Assembly: GCA_002900995.3 (NCBI GenBank)
Contig: CM035314.1
Location: 2,949,234-3,013,233 of the forward strand
Direction: 5' to 3'
Source of the DNA: Ganoderma boninense
Lineage: Eukaryota; Basidiomycota; Agaricomycetes; Polyporales; Polyporaceae
Length of the DNA: 64,000 nucleotides
In this document: positions 21,991 through 34,038 of the stretch, piece by piece
Position numbering within the stretch: the first letter of the stretch is position 1
Layout: each line of letters begins with the position of its first letter
Translations under genes and position numbers: made by a program
Notes under the pieces: model-generated
Database searches by the model: none
What the model saw: only the letters and a program-made list of their open reading frames with translations
Told to the model about the DNA's origin: nothing

Positions 21991-23099
21991 ACGGTATCGG
22001 CAAGCATCGGTTGGCAGGCGCTCGAGGTGATGGCAGAGCCCCAGTCGGAACGATACTTATACTCATCCATGTTCAGGGAATTTACAGGCTCAATATAACA
22101 TCCATGGATAAGCATACATCGGGTGTATGGGTATGGATTTCATGCGGGGCCATCGCCGGGGCTCTGCGGAGGAATGATGTCAGACAAGGGCAACAGGAGG
22201 ATAATGGCCATTGGCCCTCTGAGACCAAGTGTGTATTCGTTAACCTACGATGTATGCATGAATCGCTCAAGATCACGAAGAAACGGCGCGATAGAATATG
22301 TATGTGGCGCCTCAATACTCTTACGGTGAAGCAGAGAAACTGAAATTCGTACCCACACTCGTCACTCGTTCGGCATGCCCTCCTTGCGTGGCATGTATTT
22401 ATTTTGGAGCATGCTCATCCAAATATTTCCCTCGTTGGAGCCCTTGACTCCGCCATTTAGTTGGTATCGGCGTTCCGGGTAGGGACAGAAGGGTTATAGG
22501 AAGTTGAATCCTCACAAGCTTGACCGAAGGCGGCGAGGAGTAGCATAGGGTCCGCGGGTGAGGGGAGCGCGGTGGTATATTAGAGCTAGTGCTTGTCGTA
22601 GGGCCGTTCGACCGCCATAAAACAAGCGGTGGGCGTGGGCGTGGCTTTTTCCGGGTACGCCATCGGACTTACGGACGCGTTCGCTCCTGCGTACGAAACT
22701 TATAGATCGCGGTAAAATATCCGCAGCGGGCGCTGCCGCACATTACAATGACGAGTGGGGATTCTATAATAGGTTCATTTGTTCAGCATCAGCATCAGGT
22801 TGGCAAGTCATTGAAAAGCACCAGACGGATCTCATATTCGTCCGACAGACCGCACACCTCCTTTCCAACTCCCATTTGAGGACCTTTATCCCATTTGGTT
22901 TAGCAGTGCAGCAGTATAGCGACATAGCAACCACCCACGTATGCTCTGATGCCTCCACCAGTCAGGTTTGGCGGCATCGGAAGTGCCGGTGTGTGTTAAC
23001 CTCCAGATAGACGAAGAGTTGAGGCAGAGGTCTGTAGTCTGAACAGCAGCAACAACTTACGACTATATGCGGCGGTATATGAGATAAGATCCAAGAATG
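21991..23099. other. Intergenic, homologous to 1031-2190
   Basis: No gene is seen. Alignment with the first copy shows many indels not in multiples of three. Confidence 0.5.
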
Positions 23100-23455
23100 C
23101 AATTTCGACGCATATACACCTACTAAAAAAGATACTTTCAGCGAAACGGAGCGCACACACCGAGCAAGGCGTCCCTAGCCAGAGATGGGAGAGATGGTCC
23201 CGCGAATCGGGTTGACCGTCGTTCCATTTGAGGTGCTGACTGAATGGCCTTCATGTTCATCGTTCAGCGCGCGGCGTCGTCACCGCGACCAGCATAGAGG
23301 GAATAGAACTAGCCGGAAAGAGTTGCCAACCGTGCCAGAGCCGGATCGGATGGCGTAGGCTGGAGAAGGGGAACTTCACTGCATTGTGGGTACCCTACAC
23401 TAAGAGGAAGAGATGCATTAGTCGCTTTGGGGCGCATACATGTTGAAATTGGCCA
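23100..23455. repeat. Dispersed ~350-bp repeat, copy 4
   Basis: This is the counterpart of copy 1 (2195-2560), starting at CGCATATACACCTACTAAAA and ending near GGCGCATACATG. Confidence 0.5.
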
Positions 23456-24034
23456 GAGGACGGCGGTTCGACCGACCCATACAAAAAAGCGACAGACGCA
23501 CCCTGTGCGACCAGAAAATCGGCTTGTATGCGCGTAACAATGAAGTTTCTCGTCTTATAGAGAGCTTTCCTACATAAAAGTTGCCCTCGAGGGAAGAAGG
23601 TCGCCCAAAAAAGTGCTTTGAGGCATTTCCTGCAGGAGACAGACTTGCCGCGAGTACGAGGAGCCGGACGTCCTTGGATTCGCTGTGGAGAGCGATTGAA
23701 AGGCCTAGTGGCTGCGAATAAGAATACATCGTTGTCACTGTGTCTCTGCGAGGCATTTTCGAGGACAAGAGAGATGTATATGCGACGAAGAGCGGAGGTG
23801 GGGATGGGGGGAGCGGGAGAGCAGCGGAATGAGGTTGCTGGACGCTGGCAGTGGAAACGGGCCGGGCCAGAGCGTCTGTGATCGAAGCGTTGTGTTTCAG
23901 GCGGCCCTCGTCGCGCAGGACCCGCTTGCTCGTTGTTTTCATCCATCATCAATGGGTTTATCTTCCAGCTTCCCTCCCTTCTCCCCACCTTGACCACGTT
24001 TTTCGTCCGCACCAACTCAACCCCTCCCCCCACA

Positions 24035-27000
24035 ATGAGCGTTACTAGCCCCTCCTGCTCCCCGAGGTATGCATCTTCCCCGTCCACGTTGCACCCGTTT
24101 CGTCCTCTGGCTGGCCATTAACGATTTTCTTGCAGACTCGACAGAGAATTGGGATGAAGACTTCGAGTTCAGCAGACCAAACCTCGTCCGCAGCGCCAAA
24201 TCCCGACGATCTCCAGCCCGACCCCCGTCCACGCGTCCCCCCCAAGGACCCTTCTACGCCGCTATCCAAACCCCCCAAACCCATTCTCAACACCTGGGCA
24301 GAACCTGGCCCGTCCACTCCTTTGAAGCGCATACAGCACACCGAAAACTGGGATGACGATTTCCAAGATGCCGACTCCCCGCGTCCCTCTGCTCTCCGAT
24401 CGTCCCAGTCCCAGGCACCACCCAACGCCGCGTCGCGCAGTCCGCCCGGCTCTGCGTCGCCCGTAGAGAACTGGGACGAGGACTTCGAGGACCACGCCCG
24501 CACCGGCGCGTCCCCCCGCCGCAGGACGCCGCGCAAGAGGACCTCCTGGGGTTCCTCGGATGACGAGGACGAGTCCGCATTCGCTGACCGTGAAGACGAT
24601 CGCACCGTCACCAGCAGATCCAGAGGTGTGCCCTTTCACATTCCTATCGACACGCCCCCTCCTGTCCCCCCTCTCCCTCCCCGGTTTCCCCGCTCTCCCA
24701 CCGCGTCCGTCTTCTCCGTGCCCGTATCCTCCACTGGACGTGAGTCCAGCGCCGGATACTCGTACTCGTCGCATGCCCATCTCCCCCTCCGGCCGACCGT
24801 GTCAGGGAGCAACTCCGCCGCTGTCGCAGCCCGTCTGGCTCTTTTGCCGCCCAGCCCTCCGATCCATCGTGAACGGAGACGCCTGCGGAAGAAGTCGCGT
24901 CCGCCACACAATTTCGAGGAGGGCATTTTCGAACTCGATGATCGTACAGAGTTCCAGCAGGAGCCGTCGCGTCCATCGACCCCAGACAACTCGAAGAGGG
25001 TCCGCGATCCGCCCACGACCTCGCTCGACGACCCCGTCCCAGACGTTGGGCACACGTCAACAGGCAAGACACCACTGCTCTCGCGTATCGGTTCGGTCGG
25101 GAAGAAGTGGGGTGCAGCACGACGGAAGCGTGCGAGCACGGGTCCCGCTGAAGTAACCCTCAGAGAACGCGACGAGCCCCCTCGCGATCGCGACGCGTAC
25201 CCGGAGAGCGAGGGATCCCGACCCACCAGCTTTATCGCGTCGAGCTCACCGGGGCATGGTAGCGGGCCCAAGTCGTGGTTTTTTCGCGGTGGTGGCGGCG
25301 GTCAGGGGCCCGGCTCGCCACCGCAAGACGCGCCGTTGAAGCATGAACGGAGCGTCGAGAAGCTGCTTCATCTCATGGGCGTGGAGCGCGATCGTGAGTG
25401 TGAGCCGGGCTCTCCGTCGCCGCGCAAGCGCAAGAGCCGCGGTTTGCACGGTAGGGAGGCGACAGACTCAACGCTACCGAAGGACCTGGAGGAGGCCGTG
25501 GACGGGAGCGCCGTGCCGACGTCGACGTTGCTGTTTGGTGGTACCCCAAGGAGACCAACCTCTATGCATGTTTCCGTCAACGCGACAGCGTCGTCCTCAG
25601 GATCTAGCTGGAGCACGCGACCGCCCGTGCCAAGGCACGTGTCCTACAGCGACGGACGCCAACGACGGGCAAATACGCCTAGCAGTCGCGCAAGCTCGAA
25701 GCCTCGATCCGCGTCCGCCAGCGTGGAGGATGTCCATCGCGCCAAGAAGAGCTCAACTACCACCCGCGAGACGCTGGACGGGCAATCCAGCGACGCTCAT
25801 AGCATTCCCCCGCCCGAGAAACCCCCGGCTGGAGAAGAGAAGGGCGGTCGACGGTTCATGAGCGGAGTGCGGCGGATCAGCCTGGTGGGGAGTAAGCACA
25901 AGCGGCGGAAGAGCGTGGCCCAGGAGGATGCAAAGCGTCCGGGAACCGCCTCGTCTACGCATGAGGAGATGGAGAAAGTGACGCGTCCGGACAGCTCGAC
26001 ATCCGTTCGTGACGACACCGACGTCACGCACGACAACACTACGCCTCGTCCGCCCTCACGCGTCGTCCGAAGCTCGCATGACATTCCCCTCTTGCCCCCC
26101 ATTGAACTCCAGCCACCGTCGCCACCTCGTCCTGCGGGCAATCGAAGACCACCACGTTTGCGTCCCATAACGCCGCCACGAGCATCGCTCGAGCATACAC
26201 TTGAGCCGTCACGCTCCCACGCGTCACTGGCCTCACGATCTACTCAGCCCACTTCCGCCACCTCCCGCGAAACGATGCTCCCGACAATCCCGTCTCCGCT
26301 TCCTTCTCCCACGAGACCTAAGCCGTCGATGTCTCCCGTCCAGACTGCATCCCTGGGACGGACCGCACAGGTGCCCAAAGAGCGTGAAGTTCCGAGCAGT
26401 GCTGCTGTGCCCCGACGGAACTCGCTGGGTGATTTGAAGATCCCGGCTCGGATCAGTCAGGCGCAGGTTGGCCTGAAGCGCGACTTGAGCATGGTCCGGG
26501 ACTTTGCCACCAGCGTCGAGCGTAAGTGTCCTATTTTTCGCACATATAACCATATTGCTGACTATATGCGATATGCACAGAGCTCAAGCAATTACAGTCT
26601 GCCTATGCTACGCTGGCAAGCCAAATCCGGACGATCATGCACGACCCACACGAGTCGCATTCCCGGCCCGTTTCGCCCACCTTCGTTCACCTTCCCAAGC
26701 CCTCGACGCGCTCTCGTGCCCACACGAACCCGGCGGCGAACCATCCGCCCAGTCGATCACAACTCAACGTTGCATTCCTCAACATCGAGGCAAAGTACCG
26801 TCTCGCCTGGGAATGCGCTGAGCTCCTGATTGACTTGGGCGGCGGTGCACCCAAGGAAGAACCCACTCCGGTTTCGCCTCCGCCACCCTCGAGCCACTCT
26901 GTTCCAGCGGTGCACGCTATACCAGATGGGCGAAAAAGTCGTGAGCGTGCGATCACTTTGGCAGGTGACGAACAGAAGCCTACAATCGATCCCTTGGCTC

Positions 27001-28354
27001 ATGGAGCATCGCCTCCTCTCGCAAGTCCACCTCCGTCTCAGTGGCGGGCATCGACCGGACGGCACGATCTCAGCCATCGGCAGCTTGTGCTGCTGCGCGA
27101 GATGCTGAACAACCCTGACCCGTCTGCGACGATGTCCCTAGAACCAGGCATCCCGGAAGAGGAGATCAATCGCAACTGGCGGTGGGGCGACGCGATGCAC
27201 AGCACCATCACGCTGCCCAGCGAAGAGTCGGGCCCGCCCGGCTCGCAGCCGTCTCCACAAAGAAGCAGCGATCAAGCCGGCTCGGTATGCGTGGGCTGCG
27301 CGACATGCTCAAGTCCCTGAAGAAGAGCTACACGGACCACGCCCCGCCCCCTCGGATTCCCCCGTCGACGTCGTCGGTCTCCGCGAGTACAGATTCCTCC
27401 CTGAATCTACCACGTGAGTCACACACTCTTTCGATTTTGCAAGGGCGCCGTACGAAGACCAGCACAGGTCCGGAGTCAGTGGCATCGTCGTCGCGTCGCC
27501 GCGACATGCACCCGAACTCGCCGTACGGCACCACGCCGGCGCTATCGCACAAGTCCTCACCGCGGCGCCCGTCGCTCGCGTCGATCTTCCGTCTCGGCCA
27601 GAAGTCCAAGGCGACCACAGCGGGCCAGTCTGTCGACGACTTGGCAAACCAAGCTGGGCTCCCAAGCAGCAGCTCTGGCCACGCAAGTCGCAGCGGCACG
27701 AGTCTCGCCGACGAGGACGAATGGCACCGCGTCGAATGCGCCTCAGACCTTGATCATGCCGCACGCTCCTTCGGGATATCGGCAGACGGCACGGTCACGG
27801 TGCGCGGAAAGAAGGGCAAGTCGCCGTACCTCTTCCAACGCCCGCTGCCCGTGGACCCAGACGGGATCCACCGCGCGCCCGACGGCTCACAGTCGTCGCT
27901 CTGGAGCCCGACGGGCGAGTCGCCGCAAAAGCCGTCCGCAATCCCCCCCTCGGTCCTGCAGTCGTACACGCGCTCAATCAAGCTCTCGGACGTCCGCGAG
28001 GTCGACTCCGACGCGGGCGAAGGCTCCCACCGTCCCAAGTCCGCGGCGTCGCACACGGCCAAGAGCCGGCAGGCCGCGCCCAGCCCTAGTTCGAGCTCCC
28101 GCCGCCCGCCGTCGCGCGGGCGCAAGATCCCGACGGGCTCTGTGCGTTCGGCTCCGCCTCAGGCTCTAGGGGTGGGGACCGGGACGCCGAGCCCGCACCT
28201 CGCGTCGGGCCCGCTGCCGGACGTGAAGCTCGCGATGGCGCCCGAGAACATCAAGCCGCTGCTGGAGAACGCGCGCGAGGTGCATGTGCGCTGCTCAGAC
28301 TGCATAGCGGAGCTCGAGGCGTTGCTCGGGAGCAGTGCGGGTATCGTCGTATAA
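24035..28354 (+). pseudogene. Large ENWDDDF-repeat protein, copy B, frameshifted
   Basis: This copy closely matches the gene at 3103-7437 and shares its intron (26522-26580) and its 3' end LLGSSAGIVV. It reads straight through the site where copy A is broken, so the VPFHIPIDTPP to SVFSVPVSS link is seen intact here. It has its own lesions. Exon 1 (24035-24066) ends in a phase that does not fit exon 2. An extra A near 24173 shifts the frame after the first ENWDEDF motif. One base is missing near 27256, before the RLGMRGLRDMLKSLKK segment. Translation could begin at an internal ATG (24154), but the 27256 lesion would still cut the protein. It may be a decaying duplicate, an allele, or a poorly polished contig. 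Confidence 0.65.
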
Positions 28355-28651
28355 CTGCGACGGTTTTTAACATAATTAGTAAGTTTATCGGCAGTGCACC
28401 GGGCAGGGAGGTGGTGCTTGCGTTTTTTTTTCGATTATCTTGCACGGTATCGTGGTTCACGCCGCGGTTTTAAGGACAGTTTACGATCGATGTCGATGCT
28501 TGGAAGTTGGTGTCTCTACGTTGGTTTTTCTCATACCCGTACTTACGTCGCTGATGTTGTTGATGTGCTGCTTTCGCTCGCATTTCACGTACCTACGCTA
28601 TCACGCTGTTTTGTCACGATCCGCCATGTAATTCATGTATCTACGTTCACG

Positions 28652-28657
28652 AATAAA
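28652..28657 (+). terminator. Polyadenylation signal AATAAA
   Basis: Same position relative to the stop as in copy A (7729). The rest of 28355-28865 is 3'UTR and a short upstream region of the next gene. Confidence 0.5.
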
Positions 28658-28865
28658 TACTTGATTGAACCTCCCCGCTGTCTACGCACAGCTTGACGGA
28701 GGACTCTGATCGCTTTGCGCCAGACGCCCGTATCAACGAACGTACTCTCGGCACCGCATAAATTACAGAAGCCCGAGTCACGACACGCTTGTCCTCGAAC
28801 GACAACGACAACTCAAGCTCTTGGGGCCGAGAACTTGGGCTTTGTAAACTAACGTCGGATCTGCC

Positions 28866-29696
28866 ATGGAGGCGAGCCCTATCTTCTTCCCCGGCCAGAC
28901 AGTCACTCTCCAAACTCAGGCTCCAGAACGCACGCTCACCTTCACCATCGACAGACCATTCGCGCCGTTCACAAAAGCCGTCGTCCTCCTCGCCCGCTGT
29001 CCCGAGCTCGGTCCCGACCCCGTCGTCGTCAAGATCTACGACCCCCGCTTCCTCGACGAACGCCTTCCGGACAGCCGCACCTGCCCCGCCCGTCCTTGGA
29101 CCCTCGAAGCGGAGCGCGGCGCGGACGCGATATGGAACGAGCCCTTCCACGAACTAGACCTCTATGAGGATTATCCCGATGATGCTGAGGGAAAAGCAAC
29201 CCTCGCCGCGCTCTGGGAGAAGCACTTCCGCATCCTCTCCACCGGCTGCTTTAAGGACGAGCGCGAGGTGTACGACCGCCTGCGCCCGCTCCAGGGCACC
29301 GCGATCCCGCGGCTGCTCCTCACCGGGACCGTCATCCCCCCAGACGAGCGTGCGGTGCAGCCGCAGGCGGTCGTGCTCGAGTATATCGCGGACGCCGTCA
29401 GCCTGTGCGACGTGCCCGCAGACTTGGTCACGCCCGAGCTGTGCACAAACCTCCTGCGCACAGTGGACAGCTTCGCGGGGCGCGGCGTGGTGCACACGGA
29501 CGTGAACTGGAACAACGTCCTGTTCGCCCCGCGTGCGCGGCCGACGCGCGTCGTCGTCATCGACTTTGGGTGCGGGGGAGTCAGGGCGGACGGCCAGGAC
29601 GACGACGCGTGGCGCGCCTGCGTGGAGTGGAACAGCGACGGTCGGCGGGCGCGGAGGGTGTTGAGGGAGAGGGGGATCGATGTTCCGGATGTATGA
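28866..29696 (+). CDS. Kinase-like protein K6 (intact)
   Basis: This 276-residue gene has the same length and start (MEASPIFFPGQTV) as K2, its counterpart in block X. VVVKIYDPRF, DEREVYDRLRPLQG, the hinge-like VLEYI and IDFGCGG are conserved. The catalytic loop reads VVHTDVNWNNVLF, so Thr replaces Ala between His and Asp. The aspartate and asparagine are kept, so activity is plausible. The 3' flank after the stop is conserved with K2 for at least 40 bases. Confidence 0.8.
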   Translation: MEASPIFFPGQTVTLQTQAPERTLTFTIDRPFAPFTKAVVLLARCPELGPDPVVVKIYDPRFLDERLPDSRTCPARPWTLEAERGADAIWNEPFHELDLYEDYPDDAEGKATLAALWEKHFRILSTGCFKDEREVYDRLRPLQGTAIPRLLLTGTVIPPDERAVQPQAVVLEYIADAVSLCDVPADLVTPELCTNLLRTVDSFAGRGVVHTDVNWNNVLFAPRARPTRVVVIDFGCGGVRADGQDDDAWRACVEWNSDGRRARRVLRERGIDVPDV

Positions 29697-30247
29697 AATT
29701 CTGTTGGCACTGTCGGGGACTTCAGTTGCGACGTCGCGGTCGATGTATATATTGTTCTGGTGGTCTCGGTGCTGCTATTACTCCCCGTGCTCTCATTCAT
29801 CAGCGGTGCGCTGTCACGGTCATCTGTGTGGGTGGCCCTTGGCCTGGAGCCAACAACGAACGGCTCGTCGCGGCTCTGAGAAGGGTGATGTTAAAGTGGG
29901 TGGTTATGTTCGTCTACGGCATGATTGTGCGTCAGAGAGCGGTGTCTCGCACTTCAAAAGCAGAGGCGCAGAGGCGGGCAGAATTCCCGAGGTCACAAAG
30001 TGTCGTTCCGCGGCAGCGCCGTTGCAAGCTAAACCAATGCTGATACCTCAGATGGGGCGCTACAGTTCGAGTTCAAGCGAAGGCAGACTAAAAGAGACAC
30101 GGAGAGAGAGAGCGGACGCCAGTGCCCGAACAGCAAACACAGCAGGCACAACCGAACATATCTAAGAAAATCGCTGTCGCCACAGTGATACTTTGGAAGC
30201 TACAGAGAGAGGGAGGAACCGGAGACCCACTAAAGGAATGTGGCGCC
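29697..30247. other. Intergenic up to scaffold gap
   Basis: Matches 8781-9372. No gene is seen. Confidence 0.45.
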
Positions 30248-30347
30248 NNNNNNNNNNNNNNNNNNNNNNNNNNNNNNNNNNNNNNNNNNNNNNNNNNNNN
30301 NNNNNNNNNNNNNNNNNNNNNNNNNNNNNNNNNNNNNNNNNNNNNNN
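30248..30347. other. Scaffold gap (100 N)
   Basis: A run of exactly 100 N. Confidence 0.99.
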
Positions 30348-30616
30348 CCGAGTTGTGCACAAGCCTCCTGCGCGTCGTGGACAACTTCGCGGGGCGCGGT
30401 GTAGTGCACGCGGACGTGAACTGGAACAACGTCCTGTTCGCCCCGAGCAAGCGGCCGACGCGGGTGGTCGTCATCGATTTCGGGTGCAGAGGAGTCAGGA
30501 AAGACGACCAGCACGACGACGCGTGGCGCGACTGCGTGGTGTGGAACGGCCGGCGACGACAGTCGGCTGGCGCGACGGGTGTTGAGGGAGAGGGGGATCG
30601 GCGTTCCGGACGTATG
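30348..30616 (+). pseudogene. Kinase-like copy K7, 5' end lost in gap, frameshifted
   Basis: Only the C-terminal ~88 codons follow the gap: ELCTSLLRVVDNFAG, catalytic loop HADVNWNN and IDFGCRG. After CVVWNG the frame shifts. The expected ending RERGIGVPDV exists in another frame with its stop at 30614-30616. The flank 30617-30740 matches positions 1-121 in reverse, so this is the inverted counterpart of K1. Confidence 0.7.
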
Positions 30617-30759
30617 AAATTTCGGTCGGACACACTGCTCCCCGAATAAAGACAGTACTCAGTACTAGGCCAGTGGGCCGAAGACCTCGCGCCCTTTATC
30701 CAGGCGGGGGCCATCTGGAGCCGGAGTTGTCACTGGCACGCCTGTGAGTCCCAATACTG

Positions 30760-31020
30760 GCTGTATGCGTGCGTTACTAACCACTGACCGCCCTGAAGTT
30801 CAGCAGGCGCTGACTGGACGACGGGCGAGTACTGGAGGACAGGCACGGTTTTCTGAACAGCCTGCGTGTACTGCGCCGCTGACAGGTATTGAGGAGCAGC
30901 CGGTGTGTATTGAGCAGGGGGCATTCTCTGAGCGGTGAGCGTGTTCTGAGCGTCAGGCTTGTACTGCCACACTGCCGTGAGTGCCACAACCCGCGTATTT
31001 GCCTTTTCTCTTGTTCCATA
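30760..31020 (-). pseudogene. 3' fragment of the AAQDML-repeat gene
   Basis: In the minus frame, AQYTPAA, VQYSPVVQSAP and ELQGGQW match the C-terminus of the gene at 9611-10933. The AAQDML tandem and the N-terminal two-thirds are absent. The fragment sits where the F-box gene at 31251 would be expected to have its leader. Confidence 0.65.
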
Positions 31021-31250
31021 ATACATCACAAAATAAAATACACACCATCCATAGAATACAGGTGTGTAAGAGGTGTGGATCGGTCGCACTGTGTACCTCA
31101 TGCGTTTTTCGTATTGTTCCCTCGGAGACGCGCGCGGACATCAATTTCGGGAACGGCCGTACTTCAACTTGTCGCGACGCGCGCTCCTGCCACTCTTCCC
31201 CTTCAACCACATCCAAGTTGATCCAACTACATGACTTGATCCCCGTTACG

Positions 31251-33909
31251 ATGGCCCCACGGAAGAAGACGAAGCTTTCAAACAGCAAAAACTGTGTTGT
31301 GGACGCGCCTCGCAAAGACGCGCTTTCGAAGACCCCCAAGAATACTTGCCGAGCCCGGAGAGGGTGCTTGGAAATCGTTCAGACCTACCTCTAGATGTCT
31401 CATTCGAGGTACGTCGCGCCTGCGCTCCTTGGTTCCGACTGCCATTGAACATGATAAAACAAATGTCCCTATCCAATCCAACTTCACAGATATTCGCGCT
31501 TTTGCATCCCAGGGACCTGCTGAACCTCGCTAAAACCTCCAAGGCTTTCCGCTCATTCTTCTTGAACCGTGCTAACAGCATCTCGATCTGGAAAGCGGCG
31601 CTGCGCCAGGTTGCCGACCTGCCCGAGAAACCGGAGTTTCTGAGCGAACCGGCGTTCGCTCATGTGCTGTTCAGCCCATTTTGTCAGGTATGTGTGATCT
31701 TGCGAGCTGTGAGGTGTCCACACGAACTCACGTGCGAAACTTCAGAAATGCGGCAAGGCTGGGATACAAAATCCCACGTGGGAGTGGTTCGTCCGGTACT
31801 GCTCTGCGTGCATCCACAACTGGTGCGTTCCCCCAAACCATACGTCCAATAAGATGGCACGAGACGGTACCTAACCCTCTCTTGGACAGGGATGTACAGA
31901 AGAGCAACTGCTATAAATACCCAGACCCCGACCGACAGTTGGAGCTCGCCGTCAAAGAGCACGGTTTGACGATCGCCGATATTTACTGGATGTGAGCAAG
32001 CAACTAGGACAACCTCGAACGCATGTTCTAACCCCCGTGCGGTGCAGTCCCACCAAAGGTGGGGAGGAATTTATCCGCAGTCCTCAACTCGACTCTTTCG
32101 TGAAGCGATGGCAGAATGCGGATGGCGACGAGGACCTGCGGAAAGCCTTGGTCGAGGAGGTACGTTTAGCCACGAAAGAGAGGGCGGCGGTGAGTCGGGA
32201 GAGTTTATCAGAGTTGGGACGTTCCGCCATATTCACTTTTGCCGACGCCAACACAGACCGTCAAGCGGCTTGAAGCCTGGCATGCGGCGGAGAAAGGTCA
32301 GCGGTCAGCGGAGCTGGAGAATCTGCGGCAGAGACGACTTGAGGAGTGAGCCCCGATCTCTTACTACTACTCCCCGTGTGGCGGACAGTGGTTCTGATCT
32401 TTCCGGGGTATTCAGGATCCTGGTCCGTCTCCGCGCTGACGAGTGGCTCCCCGAGATGGACTACTTTGGCGACGATTACGTCGTCGGTCGTCTCGCTCGC
32501 TTCCCGATTGTCCACTACGCCACCCTGTTGACGAACCGAGGTGGGGCTTTGCTTGCCTTGCCGCCGCTCCTGACTTCGGCGGAAACTGATACAGAGTTTA
32601 TTGCAGTCTGGCCCAAAGTCCGAGCAGCGATCCAAGGAGAAATGAACGCAACCCGCGCACGCCGGCTTCAGGAGGAGCGCAAGAAGCAGATCGAGGGGCG
32701 CTTGCACGAGCTCTCGGAGGCTATCCTCGATCACTGCGTCCAGCTCCCCCGGACCGCGTCCATGGACTGCCGACCGACCCTCCGCATCCTGCTGCGCGAG
32801 GAGGAGTGCTGTCGGCTCGTCGTGGCGCCCACGGACCAGGACGTGACGCGGCGCGATTTTGCAGAAATACTCCCCGAGGTATGTGCGCGCTGGCGGGCGG
32901 CGTGCGCGGAGGAGCTCCGCGACTTGGTGAGGGGCGCGATCATGCCTGCCGCCGTTCCCGAGGACTCCGTGCCGGACCCCCTCGACCTCGCCGTCGCCGT
33001 CTTCAAATGCGAGGGCTGCGATAGCTGTCGTGACGGGGGCGTCGCCCAGCGCTATCCGGAGCTCCTCGCACACGACTGCATGGGAAGATACTCCCGTGAC
33101 AACGCTAAGGGGGAGGAGGCGGCGCGGGTGCGCTGGGCGGTGGCGGGGCTCCTGGAGGCTTCGGATACGAAGAGCGCGATGGCGCAGGCGGCGAAGAACG
33201 CGCAGCCCCGGACGAAGATACGCGTCAATAGGGGGTTCAGCGACGCGTACGAGGGCGTCGTCCGGATGCGGTACATCGTCGCCGCGCTCGGCCTGGATCC
33301 CATGCGGGCGCGGCGCGAGGACCTCGAGAAGTGCGACGCGAGGTTGCGTTGCCGTGTGTGCTCGCCTGAGACGAGGGAGGTGTTCACGTGGGAGGGCGCG
33401 GTGGGTCTTTTTCCTCTCGACTCGACTCTGTTTTGCGTGGAAGTTTGGAGCTGACTGTCTGTCTGTCTGTCCACGGCGGCTGGGCTTTGTGCAGTATTGG
33501 CACTGGCATACGAGATCCGGCGTGGACCGCGACTTCTGGGAGCGCGTCTGCGAAGAGGACATGCCGACCGTGCGGGAGCTGGAGGCGAAAGCGGGCACTT
33601 TGTCGCGGGAGAAGGCGCGATGGGGCTGCATGCTCTGCCGAGAGTGGGATGGCAGGGGATCTGAGATGGAGCGCCACTTGAGGGAGAAGTGAGGCGTCTG
33701 TGCCGTTTCGATTTCCGCTGCTGGCGTACTGACTGAGGGGCATTTGCAGACATCAACTCAATGACTTCGGGGCGTGCGTCGAAGACGGGACTGTGTACCT
33801 GCATCTCAGCCAGTGCGACAGGTCAAACCCCGTTACTGTGCGTCTTCCCAAGTCCCCTGAAGGCTCCGAGTGTCCTGCTGCTGGCGCCCCTGCGCCGGCT
33901 GCTGTTTAA
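31251..33909 (+). pseudogene. F-box gene, inverted sister copy with 1-nt deletion
   Basis: It has the same ten-exon plan as 17544-20171: 31251-31408, 31490-31687, 31746-31822, 31890-31991, 32048-32189, 32257-32345, 32416-32540, 32607-33400, 33495-33688 and 33750-33909. These total 2,039 nt, which is not divisible by three. One C is missing near 31384, turning the LPLDVSFE part of the F-box into a stop (CTC TAG). All other exons and splice sites look sound, including NSISIWKAAL, the coiled-coil-like exons, and CREWDGRGSEMERHLREK near the end. The intron at 33401-33494 has a GTCT microsatellite. The shared leader block found upstream of the sister gene is missing, replaced by the fragment at 30760-31020. 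Confidence 0.75.
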
Positions 33910-34038
33910 TGGCTGTTTAATGGCTGTTGCTCGTGTACTTACTTACCTGTACTTACCCTCCTAGGCGTCATTAGTTATCAAGATTCGCATATATACCTCT
34001 CGTCTATCAATCATGACATTTTGAAAACTTGCGTTGTT

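Larger units (their letters stand above)
21027..30247 (+). repeat. Segmental duplication X, copy 2
   Basis: Counterpart of 125-9372, carrying K5, ENWDDDF copy B and K6. Confidence 0.9.

Noticed and set aside
24626..24749. A 124-nt GT..AG intron (123 nt in copy A) that would hide the copy A frameshift in the ENWDDDF gene
   Set aside because: The phases on the two sides do not match, so splicing there would break the downstream frame. Continuous coding in copy B is simpler.
32261..33631. 456-codon minus-strand open frame over the F-box gene
   Set aside because: It is the antisense shadow of the large F-box exon and lacks any recognisable feature. The plus-strand exons have consistent splice sites and a homologous intact copy.
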